NCBI GenBank assembly: GCA_041398605.1
Contig: JAWKUK010000007.1
Location: 297,625-361,624, forward strand
DNA length: 64,000 bases
Direction of reading: 5' to 3'
Origin: JAWKUK01 sp041398605
Lineage (GTDB): Bacteria; Planctomycetota; UBA1135; GCA-002686595
Both the position numbers and the translations under genes were made by a program. The notes under the pieces were generated by a model. It ran no database searches. It saw only the letters and a list, made by a program, of their open reading frames with translations, and was not told where the DNA came from. Position 1 is the first letter of the stretch. Each line of letters starts with the position of its first letter. Shown one piece after another: positions 19,374 to 28,055 of this stretch.

Positions 19374-21230
19374 TCACTTGGACCAGTCCGCTTCGTCGAG
19401 CGGGAGGACGCCCTGGAGGATGTGCTCCTGCTCGCGCAAGTTGGGGTCGAGGCCCAGCCAGTCGATGTAGGGGTTGGATGCGAGCCGCGCGATGTACATC
19501 GCGGGCCCATCGAGGACGCGCTCGCGCAGCGCGCCGAGCTCCGGCTGGGCCGAGAAGCGGCCGCGCGCGTCGAGGAGCGCCGCGCCAGCGCCGGCCGGCG
19601 CCGCCGTTGCCCGCGCCCCGGGCGCGAGCGTCGCGTCGCCGGACAACGAATAGAGCCGCCCCTCAGCGTCTCGGAGCGTCAACGCCTGCAGCGTCGCCTC
19701 GAGGCCGTTGAAGACCTCGATCCCCGCGGGGGTCCGCTTGAGCTCGATCCGCGCGCGGGACACCGCGTCGCTCGAGACCAAGAGGTTCGAGACCGACCGC
19801 ACCGGGGCCCAGCCGCCGGCGAGGGTCAGGCCCTCGCCGTGGCGCACCGTGAGCTCACGCGTGACCCCCTCGTCGTAGGTCGTCGGGTGCACGGTCGTGC
19901 CGCGCGAGGGCCGCAGGTCGTCCGTCGCGAGCCCAGGCATCAGCGCCATCCGCGTGAACGTGACTGCGTGCCCATTGCGTTGGTCGAGCAGCGTCAAGGA
20001 ATGCGCCGCCCCCTTCAGGTCGAGCCCTTGGCGGAGGATCCCGAACCCGACAATTCCGAGCGTCGCGAACAGCGAGATGACCGGGATCGTGACGAGCAGC
20101 AGGCCCGGGCGCTGGAGGCGCTTCAGCACCAGGAAGTTGACGGGGCCGATCAACACGGCGAACACGAGCAAGATGACCGCGAAGAGGTGCATCGGGACCT
20201 GGCCGAGCCCCGGGATCTCGAGGTTGTCGTTGTGCGCCAGTCCCGCCCCAGTGCCGACCTGGTACGAACCTGCGCTCGGATCGACCACGTGCGCCTCAGC
20301 CGCCAAGGCCGCGATCGCCGCGCGGTCAAGTGGTTCCGTGAGCTCACCAGCCGCATCGGGGAGCCACGCCACGTGACCGAACCCGAACGGCCACGCGGCG
20401 CCGTCCACGCCGAAGCCCTTCTGCGCTGCGTCCGTCATACGGTCGTCTTCGCCGACGATGCGCTCGACCGACGCGCGATCGCCCAGGACCACGAGCAGCC
20501 CGCCCTGCCGCGCATAGGAGACGAGCGGGTCCAGGCGCGCCGGCGCCAGCGAGAACGACGCGGCGCGCATGTCGAGGACCACCGCGTCGATGCCCGACCA
20601 AGCGGCGGCCCGCGACGGGATCCACGGCGCGACGACCTCGAACACGAACCACTCTGGCGTGCGGGACGAGCCGCTGAAGACGCGCAGGCTGCCCATGTGC
20701 GGCGATGGGCCGACGCCAACCAGAGCGGGGTCAGAGTCGGTCAACTCCTTGGCCATCCGCTCGACGCTGCCCGCGGCGAGCGGCTTGGGCGTCACCCAGG
20801 CGAGGAAGCGGTCCTGGGGCTCCGGGACGCCGGACGCCGTGATGAGGCTCGTCGAGGTCGTCGAACGTCCGACCCGCAGCCCCGCGCCGAATGAAGTCTG
20901 CGTCACGCGGTAGCACGGGGCCAGCAGCTCGAGCTGTCGCTTCTCACCCGCGCCGAGCGCGACCTGTGAACGTGCCGCGACCGAGACCGAATTGGGGTAC
21001 CGGAACTGCGGCTCGACGAAGACATCGACGTCGACGGCGCGCTCTCCGTCGTTGCGCAGCTCGAAGAACACGGGCGCGTAGCCGCGCGCGAGCGCCTCGG
21101 GCCATGGGCTGTGCACCGACGCGGAGACGTCTTCGGTCCCCCTCAACTCCTGGCGCGCGTGCGCGCCAACACTGAGGGCCGCGATCGCAACGAGCGCGGC
21201 CATGACACGGGACAAGGGCGCGCAGCTCAT
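19374..21230 (-). CDS. Secreted or membrane protein with GATase-like domain, MoxR-cluster component
   Basis: 618 residues beginning with a signal peptide (VMAALVAIAALSVGAHA). The first ~150 residues form a beta-rich domain (YAPVFFELRNDGERAVDVDVFVE). A middle region (SGIDAVVLDMRAASFS, LVSYARQGGLLVVLGDR) has the shape of the class I glutamine-amidotransferase-like domain found in GldG and DUF4350 proteins. Two closely spaced transmembrane segments (LFAVILLVFAVLIGPVNFLVL and LLVTIPVISLFATLGIVGFG) follow, then a beta-rich tail. The ATG overlaps the moxR stop (ATGA), and the ABC ATPase starts 34 bases downstream. This layout, ATPase plus permease plus a GldG-like protein, suggests a membrane complex related to the Gld ABC system, but function here is inference. 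Confidence 0.75.
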   Translation of the reverse strand: MSCAPLSRVMAALVAIAALSVGAHARQELRGTEDVSASVHSPWPEALARGYAPVFFELRNDGERAVDVDVFVEPQFRYPNSVSVAARSQVALGAGEKRQLELLAPCYRVTQTSFGAGLRVGRSTTSTSLITASGVPEPQDRFLAWVTPKPLAAGSVERMAKELTDSDPALVGVGPSPHMGSLRVFSGSSRTPEWFVFEVVAPWIPSRAAAWSGIDAVVLDMRAASFSLAPARLDPLVSYARQGGLLVVLGDRASVERIVGEDDRMTDAAQKGFGVDGAAWPFGFGHVAWLPDAAGELTEPLDRAAIAALAAEAHVVDPSAGSYQVGTGAGLAHNDNLEIPGLGQVPMHLFAVILLVFAVLIGPVNFLVLKRLQRPGLLLVTIPVISLFATLGIVGFGILRQGLDLKGAAHSLTLLDQRNGHAVTFTRMALMPGLATDDLRPSRGTTVHPTTYDEGVTRELTVRHGEGLTLAGGWAPVRSVSNLLVSSDAVSRARIELKRTPAGIEVFNGLEATLQALTLRDAEGRLYSLSGDATLAPGARATAAPAGAGAALLDARGRFSAQPELGALRERVLDGPAMYIARLASNPYIDWLGLDPNLREQEHILQGVLPLDEADWSK

Positions 21231-22261
21231 CGCTGTCCGACCTCCTCGAGCTCCCGCACGTGCGCGAGCACGTCGGCCACGACCTCGCGGCCCGACACGC
21301 CGTCGAGCCGCGCGCGGTAGTCGAGCGCGATCCGGTGCGCGATCGCGTGCGCCGCGACCGCGCGCACATCGTCGAAGCCGACGTTCGGCTTGCCCGCCAT
21401 CAGCGCGTGCGCGCGCGCGGCCTCGCCGATGGCGATCGCCGCGCGCGGCGAAGCGCCGTACTTCACATAGGTGCGGACCTTCTCCGGCGCTTCGCTGGAC
21501 GACGGGTGCGTCCCCTCGACGACCCGCGCGATCCAGAACGCCACTGCGCGCGGCAAGAAGATCGCGTCGACCGCGCCGAAGAGCCGCGCGAGGCCGGCCG
21601 CGTCCGTCGCGGGCTCGAGCTCGGGCGGGCGCCCGCCGCGGCGCTCCAGCAAGATCGCCGCCAAGACATCACGCCCGACATGGTGGACGTCGAGCTTGAA
21701 CAAGAAGCGGTCGAGCTGCGCCTCGGGCAATGGATAGGTGCCCTCGAGCTCGATGGGGTTCTGCGTCGCGAGCACGTAGAACGGCTGCGGCAGGTCGCGC
21801 GTCTCGCCGGCGACAGTGACGCGCCGCTCCTGCATGGCCTCGAGCAGCGCAGACTGCGTCTTCGGCGACGCGCGGTTGATCTCGTCCGCCAGCAGCACGT
21901 TCGTGAAGACCGGCCCTTGGTGGAAGACGAGCTTGCGCGCGCCATCGGCGCCCTGCTCCAGGAAGTGCCCGCCCGTCACGTCGCCCGGCAGCAAGTCCGG
22001 CGTGAACTGCAGGCGCCCGAAGCCGATACCGAGCAGCCGCGACAGCGCCTTCACGAGCTCGGTCTTGCCGAGGCCGGGCAAGCCCTCCAGGAGCACGTGC
22101 CCGCGCGCGAGGCACGCCACGACGACCATGCGCGTCAGGTCCGCCTGCCCGAGGATCACCCGGTCGAGGCCCTCCAGGATCATCTGCGCTGCGGCCTGGG
22201 CGTCGGCGATCGCTTCGGGCGCGAGGAGGGGCGAGGAGCCGGAGCTCGAGGGTTCACTCAT
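21227..22261 (-). CDS. MoxR family AAA+ ATPase
   Basis: A 344-residue AAA+ chaperone-like ATPase. Walker A is GLPGLGKTELVKAL, followed by LQFTPDLLPGDVTG, Walker B VLLADEINRASPKTQSALLEAM, sensor 1 VLATQNPIELEGTYPLPEAQLDRF and the C-terminal lid motif YGASPRAAIAIGEAARAHAL, all hallmark MoxR sequences. Start is either this ATG or a GTG two codons earlier at 22267. MoxR proteins work with DUF58/VWA partners, here at 16001-16849, to assemble or activate other proteins. The stop overlaps the start of the downstream membrane protein. It is the most securely identified member of the eight-gene minus-strand cluster 23826-14536. Confidence 0.96.
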   Translation of the reverse strand: MSEPSSSGSSPLLAPEAIADAQAAAQMILEGLDRVILGQADLTRMVVVACLARGHVLLEGLPGLGKTELVKALSRLLGIGFGRLQFTPDLLPGDVTGGHFLEQGADGARKLVFHQGPVFTNVLLADEINRASPKTQSALLEAMQERRVTVAGETRDLPQPFYVLATQNPIELEGTYPLPEAQLDRFLFKLDVHHVGRDVLAAILLERRGGRPPELEPATDAAGLARLFGAVDAIFLPRAVAFWIARVVEGTHPSSSEAPEKVRTYVKYGASPRAAIAIGEAARAHALMAGKPNVGFDDVRAVAAHAIAHRIALDYRARLDGVSGREVVADVLAHVRELEEVGQR

Positions 22262-22323
22262 GGGCACAGGACTTCGAATGTGACACGGCGCAGCGCGCGC
22301 CGATCGATCAGCGGACCAAGCGA

Positions 22324-22629
22324 CTATTCGTCACCGAAGAAGGTTCGGACCGCGTGCCGGTGCCGCGGCGCGAGCCGCCGCCGCCAGGCCGCGTTCCCAG
22401 CGTCCGGGCCGAGGCGCTGGAGGCCCGTCGCCTCTCCTTGTTCGGACGCGATCGGCGCGGTGCTCCCGACGCCAAGCAGCTGCAACTGCTGCAGGTCGAG
22501 CGCTTTGCCGGGGTCGAGCCGCCGCGCTTGGAACGCGTCGGAGCGATGTGGCGTCTCCGGCCCAAGCGACAGCGCGGCATCGCCGCGGCCCCGGTTGACG
22601 CCGCCGCTGCCCGCGCCAGTTTGATACAT
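22324..22629 (-). CDS. Small conserved-looking protein between the coiled-coil membrane protein and MoxR
   Basis: A 101-residue protein, MYQTGAGSGGVNRGRG at the start and AWRRRLAPRHRHAVRTFFGDE at the end. Codon third positions are almost all G or C, as in the neighbouring genes, and the alternative overlapping frames are Arg/Ser-rich as expected for shadows. The C-terminal stretch, WRRRLAPRHRxxVRxFF, looks like a conserved tail that I associate with small proteins in MoxR clusters of this phylum, but I cannot confirm this. There is no signal peptide or membrane segment. It lies 54 bases after the upstream gene and 62 before moxR, in the same direction, so it is probably part of the operon. 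Function unknown. Confidence 0.55.
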   Translation of the reverse strand: MYQTGAGSGGVNRGRGDAALSLGPETPHRSDAFQARRLDPGKALDLQQLQLLGVGSTAPIASEQGEATGLQRLGPDAGNAAWRRRLAPRHRHAVRTFFGDE

Positions 22630-22683
22630 CCCGCCCCCGGCGAGATGGCCGGCACCTTTTCATGTGCCAGCCGCCTTCCCCGG

Positions 22684-23826
22684 TCATGTCGCGCCCGGCG
22701 GCAGGTCCTTGCACAGCGGACAGGGCTCCAACGCCGCCAATTCCTCGGGCGTCAACGCCGCGAGCTGCGACGGGTCGAGCAAGGCGTGCTCGCCGAGGCC
22801 CTCCAGCGCGTTGCCGTCGAGCAGCCCGGCGTCGGCGAGGGCCTGGAGCTGTTCGCGCAGGAGCTGTTGCAGCTCTTTGGACAGCGCCGCGGCGAGCTCG
22901 GGGTCGAGCTGCACTCCGTCTGGCAGCGCCATGCTGCCCGCGCCGAGCTCGAGCCCCAACTCGCTGAGATCGAGGCCCTCGGGCAGCTTCGCCGCGAGCG
23001 CTTCGAGGTCGATCGACGAGGCCGAGAGGGCCTCGAGCGCGGCCGCCAACGCGCCCTCGGGGGCCGCGTCCTGGGCCGCCCGCGCGGCCGCCTCCGCGAG
23101 CGCCTCGTCTGCGCGCTCGGCCGCGTCGAGCGCTTCGTCCGCCGCGTCCTCGAGGCGCTCCTGGAGGCGCGCGATCGACTCGAAGGTCGCCTCGGGGTCG
23201 GTCGAGGCTCGGGCCTCGTCACGGAGGCGCTCGAGCGCTTGGGCGAGCTCGTCGGCCTCCTCGGGCGCAAAGGTCAGGACCTCGTCGAGCGCAGCGAGCT
23301 TCTCCTGGACCCGCTCGATCGCGGGCTCGAAGAGCCCTTTGGGTGTCCCCGCGCCCGCTGAGACCCGTCGGACGGGGACCACCAGCACCGCGATCCCAAA
23401 CCCGAGCGCCAGTCCGAGCTGCCGACCCGCCGCCTTGAAATCGGGCCCCGGGGGCGCGGGCGCAGCGGCGAGCTGCGCGTCCACGCGCTCGCGCCAGCGC
23501 GAGTCGGTCACCTCGGACGCCGTGACGATCGCCCCGGCGCCGCCCGTCTCCGCATCGAGCCACGCGGCGGCCTGGGGCGCCCCGAGGGACCGCCGCCGCG
23601 CGACGACCCAGGCGCCGAGGGGGACCAGGAGCAGCGGCAGGAAGGCGAGCGCCGCCTGCCGCCAAGTCGCTTCGAGGCCGACGCGCGCCAGGAGCGCCGC
23701 GACCCCGAGGCCGAGGCCGCCCCAGACCACCCCGCGCGCTGCGAGCGCGACCGCATCCCGGCGCACGAGCGCCCGCTGGAGGCGCGCGACTTGGGGCGCG
23801 AGGGTGATCGAGGTAGAACGGGACAT
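22684..23826 (-). CDS. Membrane protein with long coiled-coil region, MoxR-cluster component
   Basis: 380 residues from the ATG at 23826 (a GTG precedes it directly). Two N-terminal membrane segments (GVVWGGLGLGVAALLARVGL and AALAFLPLLLVPLGAWVVA) and a third near residue 135 (LALGFGIAVLVVPV) give a topology like DUF4175-type proteins. A long Ala/Glu/Leu-rich heptad region (ADELAQALERLRDEAR through AAQDAAP) follows. The C-terminus has a short CPLCKDLPPG motif with a Cys-x-x-Cys pair that could bind a metal. First gene of the MoxR/ABC cluster on this strand. Role unknown; a scaffold or envelope-stress sensor is one possibility. Confidence 0.75.
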   Translation of the reverse strand: MSRSTSITLAPQVARLQRALVRRDAVALAARGVVWGGLGLGVAALLARVGLEATWRQAALAFLPLLLVPLGAWVVARRRSLGAPQAAAWLDAETGGAGAIVTASEVTDSRWRERVDAQLAAAPAPPGPDFKAAGRQLGLALGFGIAVLVVPVRRVSAGAGTPKGLFEPAIERVQEKLAALDEVLTFAPEEADELAQALERLRDEARASTDPEATFESIARLQERLEDAADEALDAAERADEALAEAAARAAQDAAPEGALAAALEALSASSIDLEALAAKLPEGLDLSELGLELGAGSMALPDGVQLDPELAAALSKELQQLLREQLQALADAGLLDGNALEGLGEHALLDPSQLAALTPEELAALEPCPLCKDLPPGAT

Positions 23827-23890
23827 CACCCCATTGTTACGCCATCCAGCGCCGAACTATTGCCGGTTTTCCGGCCTGGATCGGCGCCGC

Positions 23891-25453
23891 TCAGAACTTC
23901 GGCGCATCGATCTGCAGGTCCTGCAGCATGCGCAGGACGAGCCGCACGACGCGCGCCGCCTTGTCGTAGTTGATCTTGTCCGGGGTGTCCGTGACCTTGT
24001 GATAGTCCTCGTGGACGTCCGCGAACAGGAACGCGACCGGGATGCCGAGGTTGTCGGCGAAGTTCATGTGGTCGGAGCGGCGCCAGTAGGCGTCGGCGCT
24101 CCCGAGGGTCGTGAAGCCCTCGGCCGCCGCGTTCCGCTCGGCCGTCTTCGTCAACAGGCTGTACGAGGGGTGGTCCTTCGTCGGCGTGATCAAGAGCTGA
24201 TCGGAGGCGTTGCGCCCGATCATGTCGATGTTCACGTTGCACAGCGGCCGTGTGCCCTCGGGCAGCGACGGGTCTTCGGTCCAGGCCTTGGAGCCATAGA
24301 GGCCCTTCTCTTCGCCCGAGACCCAGATCAGCATCACGCTGCGGCGCATGGGCCCGTACGCCTTCAGTGCTTCGGCGATCGCGAGGAGGCCCGTCGTGCC
24401 CGAGCCGTTGTCGTCCGCGCCGTTGAAGACCTCGCCGTCCGTGCCGCGGACGCCGACGTGGTCGTAGTGCGCAGAGAGGAGGATGACCTCGTTCTTGAGG
24501 ACCGGGTCGGAGCCCGGCCAGAAGCCGCACACGTTCTCGAGCACCGCATCGTCGCGGCGGCCGAAGTCACAGGACTCCGTCATCGTCGCGGGCAAACGCT
24601 CGCCGAGCTGCGCTTCCTTGGGCACCAACTTGCCCACCTCTGCCGCGATCTTCGGCGCGAGGTGCATGACCGGGAAGCTCGCGTCATCCTTCACCGTACC
24701 GTTGGTGAGTCGTTGACCGCGGTACCAGTTGTTGCGCCGCGCGAGGTCCGAGTATTGCTTCTCGACGTCACCGAACGGCAACACCGCGACGCCGACCGCG
24801 CCCGCCTTCTCGAGGGCTTGAATCCGGCGCGTCGAAGGCATGCGCTCGAGCGGCTGAATGACGACGATGGCGCCCGCGAGGTCGAGCTCTTCGAGCGCCC
24901 GGTCCTCGAGCGTCCCGCCCCAGACAAGGTGCCCGGCGACGGTCCGCTTGCCGTACGCGCCTTGGGCCAAGAAGTAGTCCTGCGCCCACTCGAGCTTCTG
25001 CGTCGCGCCGCCGATCGTCAGGGTCGCGCCGGTGTTCGCGACGTCGAGGCCTTGCTGCGGCCACTTGTACTCGTAGAGGAATCCTCCGTCGCGGCCGCCG
25101 GGGGTGAAGCCCAAGCGCTGCAAGCGCGCGCGGATGAACCGCGCGACGATGCGCTGCTCGGGCGAGGGCGTATCGCGCCCGCGCATCTCGTCCGACGCGA
25201 TGAAGTACAGGTCGGACTTCATCTCCTCGACCGACACCGTCGCGAGGGCGCGCTCGAGCGCCGCCCCTGCGTCGGCGGCAGGCGGCGCAACGGCCGGCGC
25301 GGCCGGCGCGGCCTGCGTGGCCACGCTTGCGAGCGCCGGCTCCGGGTCCGACGCGCGCCCGAGGGCAGCGAGGGCCGCCCCTGCGATCAGGACGGCAGCG
25401 GATGAACCGACAAGGCGGCTCGCGGGGAAGGCATGGCGCTTCGGGGTCTGCAT
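23891..25453 (-). CDS. Secreted M28 family zinc peptidase with PA-like domain
   Basis: A 520-residue protein starting at the ATG at 25453, which is followed by a signal peptide (SSAAVLIAGAALAALGRA). Residues ~90-300 include a PA-like insert (LDLAGAIVVIQPLER, EKAGAVGVAVLPFGD). The catalytic domain carries the two-zinc ligands and catalytic acid of M28 aminopeptidases: LSAHYDHVG (near residue 328), NGADDNGSGTTGLLAIAEAL (near 345), WVSGEEKGLYGSK (near 380), NIDMIGR and the final His in HEDYHKVTDTPDKI. It would release N-terminal residues or hydrolyse peptides outside the cytoplasm. It lies 62 bases upstream of the coiled-coil membrane protein gene and downstream of a metzincin lipoprotein, so extracellular proteolysis is a local theme. 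Confidence 0.93.
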   Translation of the reverse strand: MQTPKRHAFPASRLVGSSAAVLIAGAALAALGRASDPEPALASVATQAAPAAPAVAPPAADAGAALERALATVSVEEMKSDLYFIASDEMRGRDTPSPEQRIVARFIRARLQRLGFTPGGRDGGFLYEYKWPQQGLDVANTGATLTIGGATQKLEWAQDYFLAQGAYGKRTVAGHLVWGGTLEDRALEELDLAGAIVVIQPLERMPSTRRIQALEKAGAVGVAVLPFGDVEKQYSDLARRNNWYRGQRLTNGTVKDDASFPVMHLAPKIAAEVGKLVPKEAQLGERLPATMTESCDFGRRDDAVLENVCGFWPGSDPVLKNEVILLSAHYDHVGVRGTDGEVFNGADDNGSGTTGLLAIAEALKAYGPMRRSVMLIWVSGEEKGLYGSKAWTEDPSLPEGTRPLCNVNIDMIGRNASDQLLITPTKDHPSYSLLTKTAERNAAAEGFTTLGSADAYWRRSDHMNFADNLGIPVAFLFADVHEDYHKVTDTPDKINYDKAARVVRLVLRMLQDLQIDAPKF

Positions 25454-25529
25454 CTTGGAAATCGTGCGTTCGGGTCGAGGGCCGAGGATAGCCCGCCAGG
25501 AGATCCCGTTGGGCCCTGCCACGCACTCA

Positions 25530-28028
25530 TTACGAACCGAGGCCGCAACCGCAGGCGCCCCAGTGCCCGATCGGCGCCCCGGGGGGCAGGGGCGGCGCCG
25601 CCGGCGCGCGCTCGAGCGGCCCGTCGGGGCGGTCGATGTGGCGCCGAATGTCGCGGACCAGCGCCGCCGCCTCGGGCACGGCCTCGAACGTCTTGGCGAG
25701 GCCGAGCAGGGTCGTCTCCAGGGTGTCACGGACCGGCCCGGCCGAACGCGGGTCACGGGCGACGCGGATCAGCTCGTCGACGTAGACGCGGCGGACCACG
25801 GCCCGCAGGGCGCCCAAGCGCGCGCCCTCACCTGGCGGGCCGGGGAGCAGCGCGACCGCCGCGATCGCGCGCAGCACTTCGCCGACGCCGAGCAGCGACG
25901 GGTCCCGCCGATGCTGGTCCGCGACCCGACGCAAGCGCCCGGGCTCGAGCAGCTCGGCGAGGGTCATCCGGGCCGCCGCGGACGCCGCCCCCAGCGCGTC
26001 GAACGTCCCCCCCGTCCCCGACACCAGGTCTTCGCGCGTCGCGCGGAAACCGGGCGCGGGCGGCGCAAGCTCGCGGAGCACGTGCTCAGGGATGTCGAGC
26101 ACGCTCGGCGCCAGCGTCGAGGCCACCGTCGCAAGGGCCGTGCGCTGGACCGCATCGTCGATGGCCCGGACGCCTGCGCCCAGGTCACCGGCGAGCGCGT
26201 GGTCGAAGTCGACCCCTCCCACACACTTGGCTGCGGCCGTGACGGCGTACCGGTGATGGAAATAGAGCGGCACGAAGACACGCGCGAGCTCGCCGAGGGT
26301 CCGATCCGGCGCGAGGCAGCGCTTCCCGAAGCGCTCCATCGCGATCATCCGGACGCGCATGGCCTCGCCCAGCGCGATCACCGCGTCCGGCCCGTCGTCC
26401 CAGAGGCTCGCGATGGGCAGCGCAGCGTCGGCGCTGCGCGCGTCTTCGTCGGAGTGATAGCGCAGGCCCCGCTCGCGCGCGCTGCGCAGGATCGCCTCGC
26501 GCTCATCACGCCCGCGCCGCCCCTCGGCTTGCTCGCCATAGAGCAGCGCGATCGCGTACTTGTCCCAGGCGCCGATGCCGATGCCGTAGGCGTCGCTGAG
26601 GTCGAGGCCACCGTCCTCGCGGGCCCGCACGCGAGGCGCGGGGTAGTCCATCACAGACGACCGCTCAGTGGCGCTGCCCGAGAAGTTGTGGGCCAGACCG
26701 AGGGCGTGGCCGACCTCGTGGGCGGCGAGCTGCCTCAGCCGCGCGAGCGCGAGCTGCACGGGGTCGTCGGACGCGCCCGTCCCCGTGCGCTCCGCCCCGA
26801 TCAGGCCCTCGAAGAGCATGCGATCCTGCCGCACACGCTGCGAGCCCAGCGTCACGTGCCCTTTGATGATCTCCCCCGTCCGCGGGTCGCAGACCGGGTT
26901 GCCATAGGACCAGCCCCGGGTCGAGCGATGGACCCATTGAATGACGTTGTAGCGCACGTCGAGCGGGTGCGCGCCCTCCGGCAAAAGCTCGACACGGAAC
27001 GCGCCGTCGAGGCGCGCCGAGGCAAACGCTTCGGCCCACCAGCCCGCCCCATCGAGCAGCGCCTGGCGCACGTCCGCCGGCGCGCCGCGATCGACGTAGA
27101 AGACGATCGGGCGCTTGAAGGGGGCATCGAGCGAAGGCCCACCCGAGCGCTCCAACCGGTGGCGCAGCGCGAACCGGCGCTCGAGCGGCTCGCTCAACGC
27201 GGTCGCGTGATCCACGAACTCCAGCCCGATGGCCCCCATACGCGGGTCGTACTCCCGGGCCGCGAAGCCCTCCGCAGGGAGCCGCACGAACGAATGGTGC
27301 TGGATGAGCGTCAACGCGGACGGGTCCGGCACGTGCCCTCGGATCTTGGCGCCGGGCGCGTCGCAAGCGAAGGTGAGGAGCACGTCGAGCTCGACGTTGT
27401 CCGGGAAGGCGAGCGCCCGCGCCGGCAGCAGCGTGCTCCGCTCGGCGTCGAGGGTGAAGGCGCCCTCGCCCGCCGCGGCAAGCTGTCGCGCCACACCAAA
27501 ACGATCGCCGACGAGCCAGTCGGTCACGTCGACGGAGAGCGCGCCGCTCGGTTGCACACTGACCTTGTCGGTGGACCAGACGATGGAGGTCGCATACGAC
27601 TCGCGCCCCGCCTTGCGCTCCTCGGGGTCGGTCGAGACCGCTCGGAACGCCAGGTTGGGCGCCTCGACCAGGAGGCGCGCGCCGACCTTCCGGAGCCGCA
27701 GCAACCGGGCCGGCGCGAGCGAACCGCGATCGAGGCCGAGGTCATTCGAGCCGATACCGGTCGTGATGCCCACGACGTGCAGGAGCTCGAGGACGAGCCC
27801 GTCAGGGCCGGGCGCGGGCAGCTCGAAGGCGACTCGACCGGCGTCCTGGTCGAGCACGAGCGGGATGTAGCCGGCGAGCCGTGTCGGCGGGCTGGCCGGC
27901 GCGGTCGCCGCCTGCGCATCGGCCGTGACCTCCTCGGACGCCGCCGGGCGTGCATCTGGGCGCGGGGACTGACAGCTGGCGAGGGCCGCGACCAAAGCCG
28001 CGACCACAAAAAAGGTCGAGGGACGCAT
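25530..28028 (-). CDS. Zinc-dependent metalloprotease lipoprotein (metzincin, DUF4953/DUF5117 type)
   Basis: 832 residues. It starts with a lipoprotein signal (VVAALVAALASCQS, Cys near residue 19), so it should be lipid-anchored in the envelope. The metzincin zinc site HEVGHALGLAHNF (near residue 435) is followed by the Met-turn SVMDYPAPR (near 459). The N-terminal region with the DUF5117-like features (YIPLVLDQDAGRVAFEL, FVRLPAEGFAAREYDPRMG, FYVDRGAPADVRQALLDGAGWW) and the C-terminal helical region fit the large zinc-dependent metalloprotease family common in Bacteroidota and Planctomycetota. Its start codon stands only 27 bases from that of the divergent glycosyltransferase, so at least one promoter must lie inside the other gene. 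Confidence 0.92.
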   Translation of the reverse strand: MRPSTFFVVAALVAALASCQSPRPDARPAASEEVTADAQAATAPASPPTRLAGYIPLVLDQDAGRVAFELPAPGPDGLVLELLHVVGITTGIGSNDLGLDRGSLAPARLLRLRKVGARLLVEAPNLAFRAVSTDPEERKAGRESYATSIVWSTDKVSVQPSGALSVDVTDWLVGDRFGVARQLAAAGEGAFTLDAERSTLLPARALAFPDNVELDVLLTFACDAPGAKIRGHVPDPSALTLIQHHSFVRLPAEGFAAREYDPRMGAIGLEFVDHATALSEPLERRFALRHRLERSGGPSLDAPFKRPIVFYVDRGAPADVRQALLDGAGWWAEAFASARLDGAFRVELLPEGAHPLDVRYNVIQWVHRSTRGWSYGNPVCDPRTGEIIKGHVTLGSQRVRQDRMLFEGLIGAERTGTGASDDPVQLALARLRQLAAHEVGHALGLAHNFSGSATERSSVMDYPAPRVRAREDGGLDLSDAYGIGIGAWDKYAIALLYGEQAEGRRGRDEREAILRSARERGLRYHSDEDARSADAALPIASLWDDGPDAVIALGEAMRVRMIAMERFGKRCLAPDRTLGELARVFVPLYFHHRYAVTAAAKCVGGVDFDHALAGDLGAGVRAIDDAVQRTALATVASTLAPSVLDIPEHVLRELAPPAPGFRATREDLVSGTGGTFDALGAASAAARMTLAELLEPGRLRRVADQHRRDPSLLGVGEVLRAIAAVALLPGPPGEGARLGALRAVVRRVYVDELIRVARDPRSAGPVRDTLETTLLGLAKTFEAVPEAAALVRDIRRHIDRPDGPLERAPAAPPLPPGAPIGHWGACGCGLGS

Positions 28029-28055
28029 GGGGTCCCTGCAAGGTACGCTGCGCCG

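Noticed and set aside
18210..20894. 894-residue plus-strand open frame across the ABC ATPase and GATase-like genes
   Set aside because: Antisense to well identified genes; composition is that of a shadow frame.
25104..28055. Very long plus-strand open frame ahead of the CgeB-like gene
   Set aside because: It is antisense to the M28 peptidase and metalloprotease genes, rich in Arg, Pro and Gly, and only the part from 28056 has family sequence. High GC keeps antisense frames open.
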